From Rhodoferax lacus (GTDB lineage: Bacteria > Pseudomonadota > Gammaproteobacteria > Burkholderiales > Burkholderiaceae_C), in contig NZ_QFZK01000011.1 of the NCBI RefSeq assembly GCF_003415675.1, positions 1-64,000 of the forward strand: a stretch of 64,000 nucleotides of DNA, read 5' to 3'. Position 1 is the stretch's first letter. Every line of letters starts with the position of its first letter. Shown one piece after another: positions 7,895 to 16,601 of this stretch. The position numbers and the translations under genes are program-made. The notes under the pieces are model-generated. The model saw only the letters and a program-made list of their open reading frames with translations. It did not search any database and was not told where the DNA came from.

Positions 7895-8992
7895 TCATGC
7901 CCGGCGGGCTTTAACCGCTTGGGACAGCACTTCCAGCGACGCCAGCGAATCGTCCCAGCTCAGGCAGGCGTCGGTAATGCTCTTGCCGTATTCCAGCTTG
8001 GCCGCATCGTCCTTGCCGGGTGTGAACTTCTGCGCGCCGCCCAGCAAATGGCTTTCCACCATCACGCCGAACACGCTGGTGGAACCCGCGGTGATCTGCG
8101 CTGCGATGTCACGCGCCACTTCGAGCTGCTTCTCATGCTGCTTGCTGCTGTTGGCGTGGCTGCAATCCACCATCAGGGTCGCTGACAGTTTGGACTTTTC
8201 CAGCTCGGCACAAGCTACCGCCACACTGGCTGCATCGTAATTGGGCGCCTTGCCGCCGCGCAGAATCACGTGGCAGTCTTTGTTGCCCTTGGTTTGCACA
8301 ATCGCCACCTGGCCGTTCTTGTGCACCGACAGGAAGTGGTGACCACCGGCCGCGGCCTGGATGGCGTCGGTCGCGATTTTGATGTTGCCATCGGTGCCGT
8401 TCTTGAAACCGATGGGTGCCGACAGGCCGGAGGCCAGCTCGCGGTGCACCTGGCTCTCGGTAGTACGCGCGCCAATGGCACCCCAGGAGATCAGGTCGCC
8501 CAGGTACTGGGGCGAGATCACATCCAGGAATTCGCTGCCCGCAGGCAGGCCCAGGCGGTTGATCTCGATGAGCAACTGGCGCGCAATGCGCAGGCCTTCG
8601 TCGATGCGGAAGCTCTCGTCCAGGTAGGGGTCATTGATCAGGCCCTTCCAGCCCACGGTGGTACGGGGCTTCTCGAAGTACACGCGCATCACGATTTCCA
8701 GCGTGTCGGCATATTTCACGCGCTGCGCCTGCAGGCGGCGGGCGTATTCCAGCGCGGCAGCGGGATCGTGGATGGAGCAGGGTCCGATGATGACCAGGAG
8801 GCGGTCATCCTTTTTGGCCATGATCTTGTGGATGGTGTGGCGGGTGTCGGAAATCAGCTTTTCGACGGCCGTACCCTGGATCGGGAAGAAGCGGACCAGA
8901 TGCTCGGGAGGTGGCAACACGGTGATGTCCTTGATGCGTTCGTCGTCGGTGATGCCGGTGCGGTCGGCGCTGGTGTGAACTGGGGTCGTCAT
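7895..8992 (-). CDS. aroG: 3-deoxy-7-phosphoheptulonate synthase (class I DAHP synthase)
   Basis: First step of the shikimate pathway: condensation of phosphoenolpyruvate with erythrose 4-phosphate to DAHP, in the cytoplasm. The 365 residues are close to E. coli AroG (350) and carry the class I motifs: IIGPCSIHDPAAALEYA near the substrate site, KPRTTVGWKGLINDP, GARTTESQVHRELASG, IGFKNGTDG and MVDCSHANSSK. The ATG at 8992 (MTTPVHTSA) is chosen because the in-frame extension upstream crosses a leader hairpin and is not family-like. The 158-base leader contains a short ORF rich in Phe/Tyr/Trp codons and an intrinsic terminator, so expression is probably attenuated by aromatic amino-acid supply. 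Which of Phe, Tyr or Trp inhibits the enzyme allosterically cannot be told from sequence. Confidence 0.95.
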   Translation of the reverse strand: MTTPVHTSADRTGITDDERIKDITVLPPPEHLVRFFPIQGTAVEKLISDTRHTIHKIMAKKDDRLLVIIGPCSIHDPAAALEYARRLQAQRVKYADTLEIVMRVYFEKPRTTVGWKGLINDPYLDESFRIDEGLRIARQLLIEINRLGLPAGSEFLDVISPQYLGDLISWGAIGARTTESQVHRELASGLSAPIGFKNGTDGNIKIATDAIQAAAGGHHFLSVHKNGQVAIVQTKGNKDCHVILRGGKAPNYDAASVAVACAELEKSKLSATLMVDCSHANSSKQHEKQLEVARDIAAQITAGSTSVFGVMVESHLLGGAQKFTPGKDDAAKLEYGKSITDACLSWDDSLASLEVLSQAVKARRA

Positions 8993-9020
8993 GGCTGGGT
9001 TCCTGGGTTGAAGAGCACAT

Positions 9021-9047
9021 AAAAAAACCGCCGGTGGTGCCGGCGGT
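9021..9047 (-). terminator. Attenuator hairpin in the aroG leader
   Basis: A perfect 8-bp stem (ACCGCCGG at 9027-9034 with CCGGCGGT at 9040-9047, 5-base loop) is followed on the minus strand by seven T residues (9027-9021), about 30 bases before the aroG ATG. A run of A residues on the other side extends the stem and makes it nearly symmetric. Because it lies between a leader peptide and aroG and reads towards aroG, it is best explained as an attenuator. Bases 9100-9094 (CGGCGGT on the minus strand, inside the leader ORF) could pair with its 5' arm as an antiterminator. Confidence 0.75.
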
Positions 9048-9081
9048 TTTTTGAAAGATTCGGTACTTTTTACAGGTACGT

Positions 9082-9150
9082 TCAGATCTCTCGACCGCCG
9101 CAGGCGTTTGAGAACCAAAAGTAGCTAAAGAAAAAAGTGGCTGAATGCAT
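9082..9150 (-). CDS. aroG leader peptide, 22 aa, aromatic-rich
   Basis: ATG at 9150 to TGA ending at 9082 encodes 22 residues whose centre reads FFFSYFWF: three Phe, Ser, Tyr, Phe, Trp, Phe. Seven aromatic codons out of eight in a row, upstream of an intrinsic terminator and a DAHP synthase gene, is the signature of ribosome-mediated attenuation as in the phe and trp leaders. The codons TGC GGC GGT near its end include the stretch complementary to the terminator's 5' arm. A ribosome that reaches the stop codon would cover that stretch and let the terminator form; one stalled at the aromatic run would leave it free. No clear Shine-Dalgarno precedes the ATG. An extended -10-like TGCTACATT lies about 10 bases upstream, so translation may be leaderless; that point is uncertain. 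Confidence 0.7.
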   Translation of the reverse strand: MHSATFFFSYFWFSNACGGREI

Positions 9151-9225
9151 GGCTTGCAATGTAGCACAGCTTTCTGACGCGGCCTTTGCAAGTCGCAATG
9201 CCCCAACAACAACCACAAACCCCAC

Positions 9226-9561
9226 TCACACCAGCAACCAGCGCCATAAGCCATAGACCACAAAGCCCCCCAGAATGGCCGCCAGGGTCTGGCGCGTCCA
9301 CAGGGCCAAGGCCACCGCGGCAAGCGTGCCCGGCAGATAGGCGTTGTGCAGCGACACGTCAATAGGCCCTTGCGGCGCAAGCGCCATGGGCACGATCAAG
9401 GCCGTCAGCACAGCCGCGGGCACATAGCGCAATGCACGCTCCAGCCAGACGGGGAAGCGCACGCCGTGGCCAAACACCAGAAAGCTCAGGCGTATGCCGT
9501 AGGTCACCACCACCATGCCCAGCAGGGCCAGGCCCCAGGTGAGTTGCAGACCGTCGTTCAT
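9226..9561 (-). CDS. azlD: AzlD-type branched-chain amino acid exporter small subunit
   Basis: A small hydrophobic membrane protein (111 aa, about four helices) that forms the AzlC/AzlD (BrnF/BrnE-like) two-component exporter for branched-chain amino acids. Family features are the early [10 protein letters not shown] and a [15 protein letters not shown] segment. The ATG at 9561 overlaps the azlC stop codon by four bases (ATGA), the normal arrangement for this pair, and fixes the start; a longer in-frame extension upstream is not needed. It is the last gene before the aroG leader region on the same strand. Confidence 0.88.
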   Translation of the reverse strand: MNDGLQLTWGLALLGMVVVTYGIRLSFLVFGHGVRFPVWLERALRYVPAAVLTALIVPMALAPQGPIDVSLHNAYLPGTLAAVALALWTRQTLAAILGGFVVYGLWRWLLV

Positions 9562-10313
9562 GGCCGATCCTCGCGCTCTGCCCTGGGCGCCACCCGTTCG
9601 GCCCAAAGCTCGGCACAGACACCAGCGGCCACTCCGGCAACGGCCGCCAGCATCAGGCCCATCTTGTAGGGCAGTCCGCGCGCCAACAGCGCCACGGCAC
9701 CGGCCACCAGGGCGGCAAACAGCACAGGGCGTGCATGCAGTTGCAGGGCCACGATGGCGGCAAAGGTGGCCACCATGGCAAAGTCCAGGCCCAGGGTTGC
9801 CAGCACCGGCACACTTTGGCCCAGCAGCACACCCACGAGGGTCCAGAACTGCCAGTTGAAGTACATGGCCAGCGACGAGCCCAGCCAGTACCAGGCGCCA
9901 TCGCGCACATCCACATGGTGGCGCAGCTGGTTTTCCACCACGGCAAAGGTCTCGTCGGTGAGCCAGAAGGCCAGGGCCCAGCGCCAGCGGGCCGGCAATG
10001 CGCGGGCGTAGGGCAGCAAGGTGGCGCTGTAGAGCGCATGGCGCAGGTTGACCACAAAGGTGGTGAGCCAGATCACAGGCACGGCAGTGCCACTGCCCAG
10101 CAGGCTGACCGCCACAAATTGGGAAGAGCCACCAAACACCAGCAGCGACATGCCAAGGGCAAGCCAGACCGGCAGGCCGCTGGCTATGGCCAGGGTGCCA
10201 AAAATCACGCCAAAGGGCGCAGCCCCCACCAGCATGGGAAAGGTGTCACGCGCACCGGCCGCAAAAGGTCGCCAGTTCAGGCGCCCAGTCGCACGCCAAT
10301 GGAAGGAGCGCAA
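9558..10313 (-). CDS. azlC: AzlC-type branched-chain amino acid exporter large subunit
   Basis: A 251-residue inner-membrane protein with roughly seven hydrophobic helices, the large subunit of the AzlCD exporter. Recognisable are [45 protein letters not shown] and [10 protein letters not shown], all typical of the AzlC/BrnF family. It is translationally coupled to azlD through an ATGA overlap. It begins 12 bases after the tldD stop, so a shared transcript with tldD is likely. The exact exported amino acid (leucine, valine, isoleucine or an analogue) cannot be read from sequence. Confidence 0.9.
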   Translation of the reverse strand: MRSFHWRATGRLNWRPFAAGARDTFPMLVGAAPFGVIFGTLAIASGLPVWLALGMSLLVFGGSSQFVAVSLLGSGTAVPVIWLTTFVVNLRHALYSATLLPYARALPARWRWALAFWLTDETFAVVENQLRHHVDVRDGAWYWLGSSLAMYFNWQFWTLVGVLLGQSVPVLATLGLDFAMVATFAAIVALQLHARPVLFAALVAGAVALLARGLPYKMGLMLAAVAGVAAGVCAELWAERVAPRAEREDRP

Positions 10314-10325
10314 GCCGCCAAGTCC

Positions 10326-11786
10326 TTAAGCCGTGCCGCCCACGGTAAGGCCGTCGATGCGCAGGGTAGGCTGGCCCACACCCACCGGCACGCTCTGGCC
10401 TTCCTTGCCGCAGGTGCCCACACCGGTGTCGAGCTTCATGTCGTTGCCAATCATGCTGACGCGCTTGAGGCACTCCGGGCCACTGCCCACGATGGTGGCG
10501 CCCTTGACGGGATAAAGAATCTTGCCGTTTTCCACCCAATAGGCTTCGGACGCGGAGAACACAAACTTGCCCGAGGTGATGTCCACCTGGCCACCGCCAA
10601 AGTTGGTGGCGTACAGGCCCTTCTTGATGCTCTTGACGATTTCTTCAGGCGCCTTGTCGCCGCCGAGCATATAGGTGTTGGTCATGCGCGGCATGGGGAT
10701 GTGGGCATAGCTTTCGCGGCGGCCATTGCCGGTGGGCGGCACGCCCATCAGGCGCGCGTTCATGCTGTCCTGGATATAGCCTTTGAGGATACCGTCCTCG
10801 ATCAGCACATTGCGCTGGCTGGCATTGCCCTCGTCGTCCACATTGAGCGAGCCGCGGCGGTCGGCAATCGTGCCGTCATCCAGCACCGTGACCCCCTTGG
10901 CCGCCACGCGTTGGCCGATGCGGCCACTGAAGGCGCTCGACCCCTTGCGGTTGAAGTCGCCCTCCAGGCCGTGGCCAATGGCTTCGTGCAGCAGGATGCC
11001 GGGCCAGCCCGAGCCCAGCACCACCGTCATTTCACCGGCAGGCGCGGGGCGCGCCTCCAGATTGGTCAGGGCCGCGTGCACGGCATGGTCCACATATTCC
11101 TGGATCTGCGCATCGCTGAAATAGGCCAGGCCAAAGCGGCCGCCGCCACCACCCGAGCCCACCTCGCGGCGACCCTTTTGCTCGGCAATCACCGTCACCG
11201 ACAGGCGCACCAGCGGGCGCACATCGGCGGCCAAGGTGCCGTCGGCACGGGCCACCAGCACCACATCGTATTCAGCAGCCAGCCCGGCCATGACCTGCGC
11301 CACGCGCGGGTCCTTGGCGCGCGCCATGCGCTCCACCCGGCCCAGCAGATCCACCTTGGACTGGCTGTCCAGCGTGGAGATGGGGTCCACGGCGGTGTAG
11401 AGGCTACGGGCCTTGGCAATTTTTTGCGAGGCCGTCTTCACACGGGCCGATTGGGCCGCGCTGGAGATGGTGCGCACGGTGCGCGCGGCGTCCAGCAGCG
11501 AGGCCTCAGAAATGTCGTCGGAGTAGGCAAACGCCGTCTTCTCGCCGCTCACCGCCCGCACGCCCACGCCCTGGTCGATGCTGAAGGAGCCGGTTTTGAC
11601 AATGCCTTCTTCCAGGCTCCAGCCTTCGGAGCGGGTGTATTGGAAGTACAGATCGGCCTCGTCCACCTTGTGCGCCTTGATTTCATTCAGGGCCCGGGCC
11701 AGATGGGTTTCATCCAGTCCAAACGGTGTGAGCAGGAGGGACTTGGCGGTGGCCAGGCGTTCGATGGTGGGTTCGCGAGAGATCAT
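10326..11786 (-). CDS. tldD: TldD metalloprotease subunit
   Basis: Subunit of the TldD/TldE (PmbA) zinc protease, which degrades unfolded peptides, matures microcin-type peptides and influences antitoxin turnover. The 486-residue protein has the active-site motif HEAIGHGLEGD (HExxxH) and the family runs GSGWPGILLHE, DDEGNASQRNVLIEDG, MTNTYMLGGD and FSASEAYWVENG. Length and start (MISREPTIERL) are as expected. Its partner tldE is not in the window. It precedes azlC by 12 bases on the same strand, and a 61-base gap separates it from rodA upstream. Confidence 0.95.
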   Translation of the reverse strand: MISREPTIERLATAKSLLLTPFGLDETHLARALNEIKAHKVDEADLYFQYTRSEGWSLEEGIVKTGSFSIDQGVGVRAVSGEKTAFAYSDDISEASLLDAARTVRTISSAAQSARVKTASQKIAKARSLYTAVDPISTLDSQSKVDLLGRVERMARAKDPRVAQVMAGLAAEYDVVLVARADGTLAADVRPLVRLSVTVIAEQKGRREVGSGGGGGRFGLAYFSDAQIQEYVDHAVHAALTNLEARPAPAGEMTVVLGSGWPGILLHEAIGHGLEGDFNRKGSSAFSGRIGQRVAAKGVTVLDDGTIADRRGSLNVDDEGNASQRNVLIEDGILKGYIQDSMNARLMGVPPTGNGRRESYAHIPMPRMTNTYMLGGDKAPEEIVKSIKKGLYATNFGGGQVDITSGKFVFSASEAYWVENGKILYPVKGATIVGSGPECLKRVSMIGNDMKLDTGVGTCGKEGQSVPVGVGQPTLRIDGLTVGGTA

Positions 11787-11847
11787 GGGCCCATTTTAGG
11801 CATGACCACCGAATGCCGGGGGCCCGGCTTTCTTAGACCCCAGAGAA

Positions 11848-13002
11848 CTAGGATTGCACCAACCGCTTCGAATTGGAAATCGACATCAATATCCCCAAGG
11901 CCAGTCCCAACGTCACCATAGCAGTGCCGCCATAACTGATAAACGGCAACGGCACCCCTACCACCGGCAAGATCCCACTCACCATGCCCATATTCACAAA
12001 CGCGTAGGTAAAGAAAATCATGGTCACAGCCCCGGCCAGCAGACGCGCGAACAGGGTGGGCGCGTCCAGTGCAATGGCCAGGCCACGCAGGATCAGGAAG
12101 ATGAAGGCGCCGATCAGACACAGATTGCCGATCAACCCGAATTCTTCCGAGAAGGCAGCAAAGATGAAGTCGGTGGTGCGCTCCGGGATGAACTCCAGAT
12201 GCGTTTGCGTGCCCTGCATGAAGCCCAGGCCAAACACGCCGCCCGAGCCAATGGCAATCATGCCCTGGATGATGTGAAAGCCCTTGCCCAGCGGGTCGCG
12301 CGTGGGGTCCAGCAGGGTGCAGATGCGCTGCTGCTGGTAGTCGTGCAACACCGGCCAGCGCATGCCGTCAGCGCACAAGGTGGGCTCGAAGGAAACAATC
12401 AACACGATTCCAATCAGTCCCAGGACTACGGGCGGCACGATCAGCTTCCAACTCATGCCGGCAAAAAAGATCACCGACATGCCGGCCGCCAGCACCAGGA
12501 GAGCCGTGCCCAAATCGGGTTGCTTGATGATCAGCGCCACCGGCACCGCCAGCAGCACGGCGGCCACGCCAAAGTCCAGCGGGCGCAACTGGCCTTCGCG
12601 CTTCTGGAACCACCAGGCCAGCATCAGCGGCATGGCGATCTTGAGTACCTCGCTGGGCTGTATGGTCACGCCCACATTGAGCCAGCGCCGGGCGCCTTTC
12701 TTGGTCACGCCAAAAATGGCCACTGCGATCAGCAGGGCCACACCCAGGGTGTACAGCGGCACGGCCAGGGCCATCAGGCGCTGGGGTGGAATCTGCGCCA
12801 CCACGAACATGATGCCCGCGGCAATCAGCATGTTGCGGGCATGGTCCTCGAAGCGGGTACCGTGGTCCCAGCCGGAGGAATACATGGTCAGCATGCCCGC
12901 ACAGGCCAGCAGAAAAACGGCAAAAGCCAGCGGGCCGTCAAAGCCGGCAAACCAGGGTGCAATGCGCTGGCGCAGTGACGGTTGTGAAAAGGGAGAGGAC
13001 AT
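11848..13002 (-). CDS. rodA: Rod shape-determining peptidoglycan glycosyltransferase RodA
   Basis: SEDS-family glycosyltransferase that polymerises lipid II during cell elongation together with PBP2. The 384-residue product has about ten transmembrane helices and the SEDS signatures KGARRWLNVG, IQPSEVLKIAMPL, KQPDLGTALLV, SEEFGLIGNL and the C-terminal LPFISYGGTAMV. The ATG at 13002 (MSSPFSQPSL) is preferred because the longer frame adds a non-family N-terminus running into the divergent promoter region. It is divergent from the esterase gene at 13074. PBP2 (mrdA), its usual neighbour, is not directly upstream here. Confidence 0.95.
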   Translation of the reverse strand: MSSPFSQPSLRQRIAPWFAGFDGPLAFAVFLLACAGMLTMYSSGWDHGTRFEDHARNMLIAAGIMFVVAQIPPQRLMALAVPLYTLGVALLIAVAIFGVTKKGARRWLNVGVTIQPSEVLKIAMPLMLAWWFQKREGQLRPLDFGVAAVLLAVPVALIIKQPDLGTALLVLAAGMSVIFFAGMSWKLIVPPVVLGLIGIVLIVSFEPTLCADGMRWPVLHDYQQQRICTLLDPTRDPLGKGFHIIQGMIAIGSGGVFGLGFMQGTQTHLEFIPERTTDFIFAAFSEEFGLIGNLCLIGAFIFLILRGLAIALDAPTLFARLLAGAVTMIFFTYAFVNMGMVSGILPVVGVPLPFISYGGTAMVTLGLALGILMSISNSKRLVQS

Positions 13003-13073
13003 ATCAAAAGAAGTTATCCGCCCAATTATCCCGCCAAGCCGCATTCCTGCTCCAGCCCCCCTATGCTGTGGCC

Positions 13074-13688
13074 ATGACAAGCATGACTTCACTGACCCAC
13101 CTGCTCTACCTGCACGGCTTTCGCTCCTCGCCCCAATCGGCCAAGGCGCGGTTGATGGCGGCCCACATGGCGGCGCACCACCCGGACGTGGTCTGGCTGT
13201 GCCCGCAGTTGCCCCCTTCGCCCCGCGAGGCCATGGAGATGGTGCGTGCCGCCACGGCCCACTGGCCGTCGGACACCATGGCCGTGGTGGGCTCCTCGCT
13301 GGGCGGCTATTACGCCACCTGGGTGGCCGAGCAACGCGGCTGCCGGGCCGTACTGCTCAACCCCGCCGTCTACCCGGCGCGCGACCTGGAGAAATACATA
13401 GGCGCACAAACCCAGTGGCATGCACCCGAGGAGGAATTCTTCTTCCAGCCCCACTATGTGCAGGAGTTGCAAGACCTGGCCTGCGGCGCCTTGTGCGCAC
13501 CAGAGCACTATTTCTGCATCATCGCCCAGGGTGACGAGGTGCTGGACTGGCGCGAGATGCAAGCCCACTACGCCGCATGCCACGTTCTGCTGCTCGAAGG
13601 CGGCGACCACGCCCTGAGCAACTTTGCAACACACCTGCCGGCCGTGATGGCCCATCTGGGACAATCTCCGCATGTATCTATTGTTTGA
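13074..13688 (+). CDS. YqiA-like alpha/beta-hydrolase esterase
   Basis: A 204-residue alpha/beta hydrolase of the YqiA/UPF0227 type. The nucleophile is in the elbow GSSLGG, after LLYLHGFRSSP (oxyanion region); the acid is probably the Asp in AQGDEVLDW; the catalytic His is in EGGDHALSNF. The start at 13074 gives MTSMTSLTHLLYLHGF; the longer upstream frame runs through the rodA promoter region. The 3' end overlaps the rnb-like start by 17 bases, which suggests coupled translation. Physiological substrate unknown; E. coli YqiA hydrolyses short acyl esters. Confidence 0.85.
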   Translation: MTSMTSLTHLLYLHGFRSSPQSAKARLMAAHMAAHHPDVVWLCPQLPPSPREAMEMVRAATAHWPSDTMAVVGSSLGGYYATWVAEQRGCRAVLLNPAVYPARDLEKYIGAQTQWHAPEEEFFFQPHYVQELQDLACGALCAPEHYFCIIAQGDEVLDWREMQAHYAACHVLLLEGGDHALSNFATHLPAVMAHLGQSPHVSIV

Positions 13689-15741
13689 AGAAGCCGGAAA
13701 ATTCATGGCCGGTCGGGTGCTGTCGGAGGCCGAGTCCTCTGCACAGGTGGAGTTGGACAGTGGCAAGCGCGTCAAGGTCAAGAGCAGCAACATGCTGATC
13801 AAGTTCGAGAAGCCCGCCCCCCAGGCCTTTGTGGAGGCGGCGCAGACCAGTGCCGCTTCCATTGAGTTGGAGATGGCCTGGGAGTTCGCACCCGAAGAAG
13901 AGTTCGGCTTTGCCGACCTGGCGCGCGACTATTTCTCGGCCAACGCCACGCAGGAGCAGCAAGCCGGCATGCTCTACAAGCTGTTCGAAGCACCCCACTA
14001 CTTCCGCCGCGCAGGAAAAGGGCGCTTCAAGCGCGCCCCGGCCGACATCATTGCCCAAGCCCTGGCCGCCATCGAGAAGAAGCGCCTGATGGCCGAGCAG
14101 ATCACCCAGTGGGCCAAGGACCTCGGCGAAGGCACGTGCCCCGAGGCCATCAAGGAACAGCTCTACAAAATCCTGTTCAAGCCCGACAAGAACGCGCCCG
14201 AGTACAAGGCCGTGGTCGAGGCCTCGCGCGCTACGCACACCGCGCCGCTGGAACTGCTGCAAAAGGCCGGCGCCATCCACTCGCCCTACCTGTTCCACTG
14301 GAAGCGTTTTCTGCTGGAGAACTTCCCCAAGGGCACGGGCTTTCCCGCCGTCACCGCGCCGCCGATTGCCGACGAGTTGCCCCTGGCAGAAGCGCAGGCC
14401 TTTTCCATCGACGACTCGCAGACCACCGAAATCGACGATGCCCTGTCCGTTCAGGGCCTGGGCAGCGGCACGGTCACCGTGGGCATCCACATCGCCGCAC
14501 CCGGCCTGGCCGTGCTGCCGGGCAGCCCGGTGGATGTGCTGGGGCGTGCGCGCCTGTCCACCGTCTACATGCCGGGCTACAAGGTCACCATGCTGCCCGA
14601 CGCAGTGGTGCAGACCTACACCCTGCAGGCCGGGCGCGATTGCCCGGCCGTGTCGCTCTACGTCACCCTGGACGAGGCCACGCTGGAGATCACCAACAGC
14701 GAAACCAAACTGGAGCTGGTGCCCATTGCCCACAACCTGCGCCACGACCAGCTCGATGCCGTGGTCACCGAGCCCTGGCTGCAAGACCCGGCCTTCAACC
14801 ACGCCAACGAGCCCGAGGCACTGACGGGCTTGCGCACCCAGCTGGCCTTTTTGCACCGCCTGGCGCGTGACCTCAAGGCCAAACGCGAAGTGGTGCGCGG
14901 CAAGCCCGAGACCTTCAACCGCCCGGACTACAACTTCCGCCTGCGCCGCGCCGACCCGGCCCTGGCCGGCACCGAGCCCACCGGCGACGAGGTGGTGGAA
15001 ATCAGCACCCGCATGCGCGGCGCGCCACTGGACCTGATCGTGGCCGAGGCCATGATTCTGGCCAACAGCACCTGGGGCAACTGGATGGCCGAGCTGGGCG
15101 TGCCCGGTATTTACCGCAGCCAGGCGTCCCTGGCACCGGGCGTTAAGGTGCGCATGGGCACGCGCGCCCTGCCGCATGCCGGTATTGGTGTGAAAAGCTA
15201 CGCCTGGAGCACCTCGCCGCTACGCCGCTACACCGATCTGGTGAACCAGTGGCAAATCATCGCCTGCGCGCGCCACGGCAAAACGGCTGCGCTGGTGGCG
15301 CCCTTCAAGCCCAAGGATGCGGACCTGTTCTCCATCATCTCGTCGTTTGACACCGCCTACAGCGCCTACAACGGCTACCAGGGCGCCATGGAGCGTTTCT
15401 GGACACTGCGCTACCTGCAGCAAAACAACGTCACCGAGCTGGTGGCCAGCCTGTTCAAGGAAAACCTGGTGCGTGCTGACGAAATCCCGCTGGTGCTGCC
15501 GGTGATGGGAGCGCAAGGCCTGCCGCGTGCGGCCAAGGTGCGGGTGCGCTTGGGCGAAGTGGACCTGATCACCCTGGATGTGCATGGCACGGTGATCGAG
15601 CGGCTGGATGCACCCCTGACTGAGAGCGCACAAGCGCAGGAGATCGAGGAGGCTGAGGACGACGAAGAAGTGGCCGGCCCGATTGCCATTGCGGTGGATG
15701 TGAGCGAAAGTCCGGAAGGTTCCAACGATAATCCGGCCTAG
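13672..15741 (+). CDS. RNase II/RNase R-family exoribonuclease (RNB domain)
   Basis: A 689-residue protein with a central RNB domain, a processive 3'-5' hydrolytic exoribonuclease that degrades mRNA. The catalytic metal site is in FSIDDSQTTEIDDALSV (conserved Asp cluster), followed by HIAAPGLAV, STVYMPGYKVTMLP and the C-terminal TSPLRRYTDLVNQWQ. It is longer than E. coli RNase II and shorter than RNase R, and lacks the Lys-rich tail of RNase R; it ends in an acidic tail (EEAEDDEEV). The ATG at 13672 overlaps the esterase gene. A TonB-like gene starts at the last base of its stop codon, so the three genes are probably one operon. I leave the symbol blank because the RNase II and RNase R lineages are not cleanly separated here. 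Confidence 0.88.
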   Translation: MYLLFEEAGKFMAGRVLSEAESSAQVELDSGKRVKVKSSNMLIKFEKPAPQAFVEAAQTSAASIELEMAWEFAPEEEFGFADLARDYFSANATQEQQAGMLYKLFEAPHYFRRAGKGRFKRAPADIIAQALAAIEKKRLMAEQITQWAKDLGEGTCPEAIKEQLYKILFKPDKNAPEYKAVVEASRATHTAPLELLQKAGAIHSPYLFHWKRFLLENFPKGTGFPAVTAPPIADELPLAEAQAFSIDDSQTTEIDDALSVQGLGSGTVTVGIHIAAPGLAVLPGSPVDVLGRARLSTVYMPGYKVTMLPDAVVQTYTLQAGRDCPAVSLYVTLDEATLEITNSETKLELVPIAHNLRHDQLDAVVTEPWLQDPAFNHANEPEALTGLRTQLAFLHRLARDLKAKREVVRGKPETFNRPDYNFRLRRADPALAGTEPTGDEVVEISTRMRGAPLDLIVAEAMILANSTWGNWMAELGVPGIYRSQASLAPGVKVRMGTRALPHAGIGVKSYAWSTSPLRRYTDLVNQWQIIACARHGKTAALVAPFKPKDADLFSIISSFDTAYSAYNGYQGAMERFWTLRYLQQNNVTELVASLFKENLVRADEIPLVLPVMGAQGLPRAAKVRVRLGEVDLITLDVHGTVIERLDAPLTESAQAQEIEEAEDDEEVAGPIAIAVDVSESPEGSNDNPA

Positions 15742-16601
15742 TGATCTTCACAAAATACAGCACACTGCAGCTAGCCCTGGGTGCATCCATTGCGGTGCAT
15801 GGTGTGCTGCTTTCAGTGCGCTTTGTGGATCCGGAATCCTTCAACCGCGTGTTCCAGGACACGCCGTTGGAAGTCATTCTGGTCAACGCCCGCACCAACG
15901 AAAAGGCGGAGAACGCCCGGGCAATCGCCCAGGCCTCTCTGGCCGGGGGCGGAGATGCCGAGGCAGGACGTGCCACCAGCCCACTGCCCCCTTCCGAATT
16001 CACCGACAACGGCGACACGCTGGAAATGATCAGCGCCCGCAAGCTGCAAAGCCTGCAGGAGCAGCAAAGCGTGATGCTGTCCACCGTGCGCCAGCAATTG
16101 GCCGCCCTGCCCCCGCCCAACCCCAAGGAACTCAGCAAACAGACCGAGCAAAACCAGAGCGAGGAAAAGCGCCAGCAACTGGCCAAGTTGCTGGCCGAAA
16201 TCGAGCGGCGCATCAACAGCGAGAACTCGCGCCCCAAGAAGCGCTACATCAGCCCGTCCACCCGCGAAGAGGTTTATGCCGCCTATTACGACAGCCTGCG
16301 CCACACGATTGAAGACCGTGGCACCGAAAACTTTCCCGCGGCCAATGGCAAGAAGCTGTATGGCGACCTGACCATGATCGTCACTGTCAACTTCGACGGC
16401 CGTGTGCTGGGCACCGAGGTGGTAGCCAGCTCGGGCAACCCCGTGCTGGACCGGCGCGCAGCGGCCATTGCCCGCACCGCAGGTCCCTTTGGGGCCTTTA
16501 CCCCGGCCATGCGCAAACAGGCCGACCAGATTCTGGTGGTGTCACGCTTTCGCTTTACGCGCGACGAGACCCTGCAAGCCCGGGTCAGCGCCGCACCATG
16601 A
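15741..16601 (+). CDS. TonB-like energy-transducer protein
   Basis: A 286-residue protein with one N-terminal membrane anchor (about residues 10-27), then an Ala/Glu-rich linker and a Gln/Lys-rich probable coiled coil (about residues 95-155). The C-terminal TonB-type domain includes LTMIVTVNFDGRVLGTEVVASSGNPVLDRRA, here given as the segments LTMIVTVNFDGRV and SSGNPVLDRRA. TonB proteins carry proton-motive-force energy from ExbB/ExbD to outer-membrane receptors. No exbBD or receptor gene is nearby, and the Pro-rich spacer of classical TonB is weak, so it may have a specialised role. The GTG start at 15741 shares a base with the upstream stop codon, and the gene end overlaps mtgA by four bases. 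Confidence 0.75.
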   Translation: MIFTKYSTLQLALGASIAVHGVLLSVRFVDPESFNRVFQDTPLEVILVNARTNEKAENARAIAQASLAGGGDAEAGRATSPLPPSEFTDNGDTLEMISARKLQSLQEQQSVMLSTVRQQLAALPPPNPKELSKQTEQNQSEEKRQQLAKLLAEIERRINSENSRPKKRYISPSTREEVYAAYYDSLRHTIEDRGTENFPAANGKKLYGDLTMIVTVNFDGRVLGTEVVASSGNPVLDRRAAAIARTAGPFGAFTPAMRKQADQILVVSRFRFTRDETLQARVSAAP

